Source of the DNA: Planctomycetales bacterium
GTDB taxonomy: Bacteria > Planctomycetota > Planctomycetia > Pirellulales > UBA7805
Direction of reading: 5' to 3'
Length of the DNA: 8,312 nucleotides
Assembly (NCBI GenBank): GCA_011772275.1
Contig: WVZU01000238.1
Coordinates: 1-8,312, forward strand
Part shown: piece by piece, positions 6,564 through 8,312 of the stretch
Position numbering within the stretch: the first letter of the stretch is position 1
Layout: each line of letters starts with the position of its first letter
Program-made: the position numbers and the translations under genes
Notes under the pieces: model-generated
What the model saw: only the letters and a program-made list of their open reading frames with translations
Databases searched by the model: none
What the model was told of the DNA's origin: nothing

Positions 6564-6657
6564 GTGTGACTGAGCACGGCCCTTCAAAGGGCAGCGAAGG
6601 TTGCCCTTTTCCATGTCCCCTTTGCAGGTTCTGCCCCATCTGTGAAGGGGATTTTTA
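6563..6657 (+). ncRNA. Candidate small RNA or nuo leader RNA with terminator
   Basis: Between a candidate promoter and an intrinsic terminator lie about 95 bases. They contain a strong 10-bp hairpin: AAAGGGCAGC (6586-6595) pairs with GTTGCCCTTT (6600-6609) with one G-U pair and a GAAG tetraloop. The 5' arm of this stem can alternatively pair upstream, because GCCCTT at 6579-6584 is complementary to AAGGGC at 6587-6592. The end is the terminator at 6616-6656. Compact hairpins plus terminator look like a bacterial small RNA; the alternative pairing would also suit an attenuator. It does not match 6S, SRP, tmRNA or RNase P RNA signatures that I know. Confidence 0.33.
6616..6656 (+). terminator. 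Intrinsic terminator
   Basis: TCCCCTT (6616-6622) pairs with AAGGGGA (6645-6651), extendable by one U-G pair. Five T follow at once (6652-6656). The large loop contains a second small stem, GCAG/CTGC (6624-6627 with 6631-6634). The position isolates everything upstream from the nuo genes unless it is bypassed. Confidence 0.55.
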
Positions 6658-6707
6658 ATGCGCCGCGGGCGGAAAAGGTCTTGTCTGATGTGGGGGGACG
6701 GATCGGC

Positions 6708-6736
6708 TTGACGCTCCAAAATGCCAGCGGTACGAT
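6708..6736 (+). promoter_or_regulatory. Probable promoter of the nuo operon
   Basis: TTGACG (6708-6713, five of six) and TACGAT (6731-6736, four of six) are exactly 17 bases apart, the best-spaced sigma70-type match before nuoA. Transcription would start near 6743, giving a leader of about 98 bases. The -10 hexamer is the core of the 8-base centre of the inverted repeat at 6722-6743. Confidence 0.42.
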
Positions 6737-6743
6737 GCTGGCA
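6722..6743. repeat. 7-bp inverted repeat framing the -10 element, possible operator
   Basis: TGCCAGC (6722-6728) and GCTGGCA (6737-6743) are perfect inverted copies with 8 bases between them. The candidate -10 TACGAT fills positions 3-8 of that centre, so a dimer bound here would cover the promoter and block it. As RNA the element would lie mostly before the predicted start, which favours a DNA role. Confidence 0.35.
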
Positions 6744-6745
6744 GC

Positions 6746-6769
6746 AAACTCGACGGCAGTCGAGTTTTT
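6746..6769 (+). terminator. Hairpin with T-run in the nuo leader (terminator or attenuator)
   Basis: AAACTCGAC (6746-6754) pairs perfectly with GTCGAGTTT (6759-6767) around a GGCA tetraloop, and the T-run spans 6765-6769. It looks like an intrinsic terminator. If the promoter at 6708-6736 is real, this stem falls within the first 30 bases of its transcript and would end it early unless prevented. If not, it stops read-through from upstream. Confidence 0.42.
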
Positions 6770-6777
6770 CTTGGCCT

Positions 6778-6803
6778 GACTTTGTGATAATTTTCACAAA
6801 GTC
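6778..6803. promoter_or_regulatory. Perfect CRP-type palindrome upstream of nuoA, overlapping an extended -10
   Basis: GACTTTGTGA (6778-6787) and TCACAAAGTC (6794-6803) are perfect 10-base inverted copies around TAATTT. The core TGTGA-N6-TCACA (6783-6798) is the consensus site of the CRP branch of the CRP/FNR regulator family. The left arm and centre also spell TGT-GATAAT, an extended -10 (five of six), with a start near 6798 and a 43-base leader to nuoA; no good -35 accompanies it. A regulator bound here would repress that start or act as a roadblock to the promoter at 6708. A pure RNA hairpin is the alternative. Confidence 0.5.
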
Positions 6804-6805
6804 TG

Positions 6806-6825
6806 GTTGTTCGTCACAACTTTTT
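6806..6825 (+). repeat. Short hairpin with T5, second TCACAA half-site
   Basis: GTTGT (6806-6810) pairs with ACAAC (6816-6820) around TCGTC, followed by TTTTT (6821-6825). The stem is weak. It repeats TCACAA exactly 20 bases after the same hexamer in the palindrome at 6778-6803, about two helical turns, as if a second weaker half-site were present. Confidence 0.22.
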
Positions 6826-6840
6826 ACGAGTGCTTGGTTT

Positions 6841-7251
6841 ATGGAAAGCGAATTCCTCCCGGTTTTCTTGTTCCTGGCGCTTGCCACGCTGTTATCTGTG
6901 GGCATGCTGGTGACCGGTCGGCTTTTTGGGCCGCGGCGGACGTCGGCGGTCAAAGAGATGCCGTACGAAAGCGGCATGGACCCGGTCCATGACACGCGTC
7001 GCCGTTTTGATGTGAAATTTCACCTGGTGGCCATTGCGTTTTTGGTTTTTGATGTCGAGCTGTTGTTTTTGTATCCCTGGGCGGTCGCCGCTCGACCCGA
7101 CGCAGCGGCAGTGCGTGGGATTGATGGGGCGGTTCAAGCCGGGCTCATCGCCGATCGCTGGCTGGTCTTTTGCGGGGTGATCGCCTTCCTGTTTCTGCTG
7201 CTATTAGGGTTCGTTTACGACTGGCGGAAAGGCGTATTCCGCTGGCGGTAG
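6841..7251 (+). CDS. nuoA: NADH-quinone oxidoreductase subunit A
   Basis: The 136-residue product is a membrane subunit of respiratory complex I, next to the quinone site and the joint between the membrane and peripheral arms. It has three membrane segments at about residues 6-26, 60-80 and 106-126. The family signatures are present: MPYESGMDP (40-48) and RFDVKFHLVAIAFLVFDVE, noted by its key residues F56, D57, K59, D71 and E73, followed by LYPWAV (77-82). His61 stands where many relatives have Tyr. The loop at 83-105 is somewhat long. I start at the ATG at 6841 because MESEFLPVF leads straight into the first membrane helix. The frame is open back to an ATG at 6721, but those 40 residues cross hairpins and promoter elements and are unlike NuoA. 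The ribosome site is weak. Confidence 0.95.
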   Translation: MESEFLPVFLFLALATLLSVGMLVTGRLFGPRRTSAVKEMPYESGMDPVHDTRRRFDVKFHLVAIAFLVFDVELLFLYPWAVAARPDAAAVRGIDGAVQAGLIADRWLVFCGVIAFLFLLLLGFVYDWRKGVFRWR

Positions 7252-7370
7252 GCGGACGGTCAGCGGGAACGGCTTGACGGGCGACGGGCCACGGAGTTTT
7301 TGCGACGGGTTTGGGGTTCGCGGGGTGTTTAAGACGCGGGATTTTGGGTCGAAGACAGAGGGTGGAAACG

Positions 7371-7937
7371 GTGTCTGTTGAGCTGCCGGAAAACGTGGTG
7401 GTCAGCAAGCTAGATGCGTTGGCCAGTTGGTGCCGCAAGAACAGTTTGTGGCCGATGCCTTTTGCCACAGCATGTTGTGGGATTGAGCTGATGGCGACCG
7501 GTGCCAGCCGCCACGATCTGGCTCGTTTTGGTGCCGAAGTCATGCGATTCTCGCCGCGGCAGTGTGACTTGATGATTGTGGCAGGGCGCGTTGTGATGAA
7601 AATGCTGCCGGTATTGCAGCGGATCTGGCAGCAGATGCATGAACCGAAATGGTGCATCTCCATGGGAGCTTGCGCGTCGACCGGCGGGGTGTTCGATACC
7701 TATTGCGTGGTGCAGGGCATCGACCGCTTCATTCCTGTCGACATGTACGTCCCTGGCTGTCCCCCCCGGCCGGAACAGTTGATCCAGGCCATCATCGATT
7801 TGCAGGAGAAAATCCAGACGGAAGGGACGACGATGGGACGTGAGTTCGCTTTGCAGAGTCGGCAGGAGCCGAAGCGGGCGTTGGTGGAATTGCCCGTTCT
7901 GGGGCAGCTGCCGACGGGGCGCGAGTTGAGCATTTAA
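7371..7937 (+). CDS. nuoB: NADH-quinone oxidoreductase subunit B
   Basis: The 188-residue product carries the terminal [4Fe-4S] cluster N2 that passes electrons to quinone. The four ligands are visible: the adjacent pair C35-C36 in ATACCGIE, C101 in SMGACAST and C130 in VPGCPPRPE. The stretch AGRVVMKMLPVL (71-82) matches the conserved AGTVTxKMAPxL of the family. I choose the GTG at 7371 because GAGGGTGG (7358-7365) lies directly upstream and the length is then normal. An ATG at 7311 would add 20 residues, mostly Arg and Gly, with no better support. The gap of 119 bases after nuoA is longer than usual within this operon and holds no obvious signal. Confidence 0.95.
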   Translation: MSVELPENVVVSKLDALASWCRKNSLWPMPFATACCGIELMATGASRHDLARFGAEVMRFSPRQCDLMIVAGRVVMKMLPVLQRIWQQMHEPKWCISMGACASTGGVFDTYCVVQGIDRFIPVDMYVPGCPPRPEQLIQAIIDLQEKIQTEGTTMGREFALQSRQEPKRALVELPVLGQLPTGRELSI

Positions 7938-7992
7938 ATTGCATGGCGAGCCTGATTTTCTAAGGATCGCAGGGAAGTAATTTGAGTGAAGC

Positions 7993-8312
7993 ATGGAAAC
8001 CGTTCAGCAGATCGCGGCCGGGCTGGCCGAGCAATTTGGCGAATTGACGTGCAGCGAGTTTCGCGGGCAAATCCGCGTGGCGGTGCCGCGCGACTTGCTG
8101 TTCGAGGTCGCCGCCACGCTCCGCGACCCATATGGTTTCGACATGCTGGTCGACATCACCTGCGTTGACTATCTGAACTATCGAGATGCTCGTGATCGCT
8201 TCGGCCTGGTTTACCTCTTTTGCCAGACGATCCACGGGCTGCGGCTGACGCTGCGAGTCTTTGTCAACGAACCGGAGCTGAGCGTAACTTCGCTGGTCCC
8301 TTTGTGGAAGGG
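7993..8312 (+). CDS. nuoC: NADH-quinone oxidoreductase subunit C, 3' end outside window
   Basis: The first 106 codons of the complex I 30-kDa subunit are visible. The subunit belongs to the peripheral arm, near NuoB and NuoD. The family pattern is clear from about residue 50: MLVDITCVDYL, then RFGLVYLF, GLRLTLRVFV and VTSLVPLWK (the S-x-x-x-L-W segment). The ATG at 7993 lies 55 bases after the nuoB stop; AGGGAAG at about 7970-7976 is rather far upstream, so the ribosome site is weak. The next gene should be nuoD, or nuoC may be fused to it as in some bacteria; the window ends too early to tell. Confidence 0.92.
   Translation, partial: METVQQIAAGLAEQFGELTCSEFRGQIRVAVPRDLLFEVAATLRDPYGFDMLVDITCVDYLNYRDARDRFGLVYLFCQTIHGLRLTLRVFVNEPELSVTSLVPLWK

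Larger units (their letters stand above)
6098..6840. other. Long structured non-coding region before the nuo operon
   Basis: These 743 bases hold no recognisable protein gene. The first 240 bases are GC-rich with no clear signals and may be 3' untranslated sequence. From 6343 the composition turns AT-rich, starting with an A6T6 tract (6343-6354), and stays so to about 6510. From there to nuoA the sequence is crowded with inverted repeats, T-runs and promoter-like hexamers, listed separately. A long antisense frame (6171-6995) also overlaps nuoA and looks like a shadow. The density of perfect stems is much higher than in any other gap of the window. Confidence 0.65.

Noticed and set aside
6721..6840. 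40-residue N-terminal extension of NuoA
   Set aside because: The frame is open, but it crosses promoter and hairpin elements, and NuoA proteins begin shortly before the first membrane helix, as at the ATG at 6841.
6171..6995. 274-codon open frame on the minus strand
   Set aside because: It overlaps the terminators, promoter elements and the first half of nuoA, is rich in Arg, Pro and Ser with no domain, and has no ribosome site. It is most likely a shadow of GC-rich sequence.
1..8312. CRISPR array, tRNA or rRNA genes, insertion sequence ends
   Set aside because: No regularly spaced repeats, cloverleaf-like sequence, rRNA motifs, transposase frames or terminal inverted repeats with target duplications were seen.

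Overview
The window most likely comes from a planctomycete chromosome, probably near Pirellula/Rhodopirellula. The clearest sign is the gene at the left edge. Its N-terminus carries the basic stretch plus LEDRRLLA motif typical of planctomycete extracellular proteins. A tyrosine-rich secreted protein and weak or absent Shine-Dalgarno sequences at several genes fit this. Base composition is GC-rich except for an AT-rich island near 6340-6510. This assignment is inferred from protein features; no 16S or database search was possible.

Layout: (1) 1-1357, minus strand, the N-terminal 452 codons of a large secreted or surface protein with an SdrD_B-like and a DUF11/DUF7507-like repeat. (2) 1358-2013, a 656-base divergent spacer. 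(3) 2014-5500, four plus-strand genes: a double zinc-ribbon protein with a C-terminal membrane anchor, the RuvX/YqgF nuclease, a YeeZ-like atypical short-chain dehydrogenase, and a metallo-beta-lactamase-fold hydrolase that appears to have its own promoter. (4) 5771-6097, a small Tyr-rich exported protein preceded by two palindromes. (5) 6098-6840, a 743-base non-coding stretch dense in structure. (6) 6841 to the right edge, nuoA, nuoB and the start of nuoC, the beginning of a respiratory complex I operon.

The ordinary part is housekeeping: the nuo genes make the NADH:quinone oxidoreductase core (NuoA in the membrane, NuoB carrying cluster N2, NuoC in the peripheral arm), and RuvX acts in rRNA processing or DNA resolution. 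The part most worth a second look is the control region before nuoA. Reading left to right it holds a tandem hairpin ending in T6, two interlocked perfect 8-bp inverted repeats, and a candidate promoter feeding a short RNA with a strong hairpin and an intrinsic terminator. It then holds a near-consensus promoter (TTGACG-N17-TACGAT) whose -10 is framed by a 7-bp palindrome, a 9-bp hairpin with a T-run, and a perfect 10-bp palindrome with the CRP-type core TGTGA-N6-TCACA. I infer that nuo expression is controlled by at least one regulator and possibly by attenuation, and that a separate small RNA gene may sit here. None of this is proven by sequence alone.
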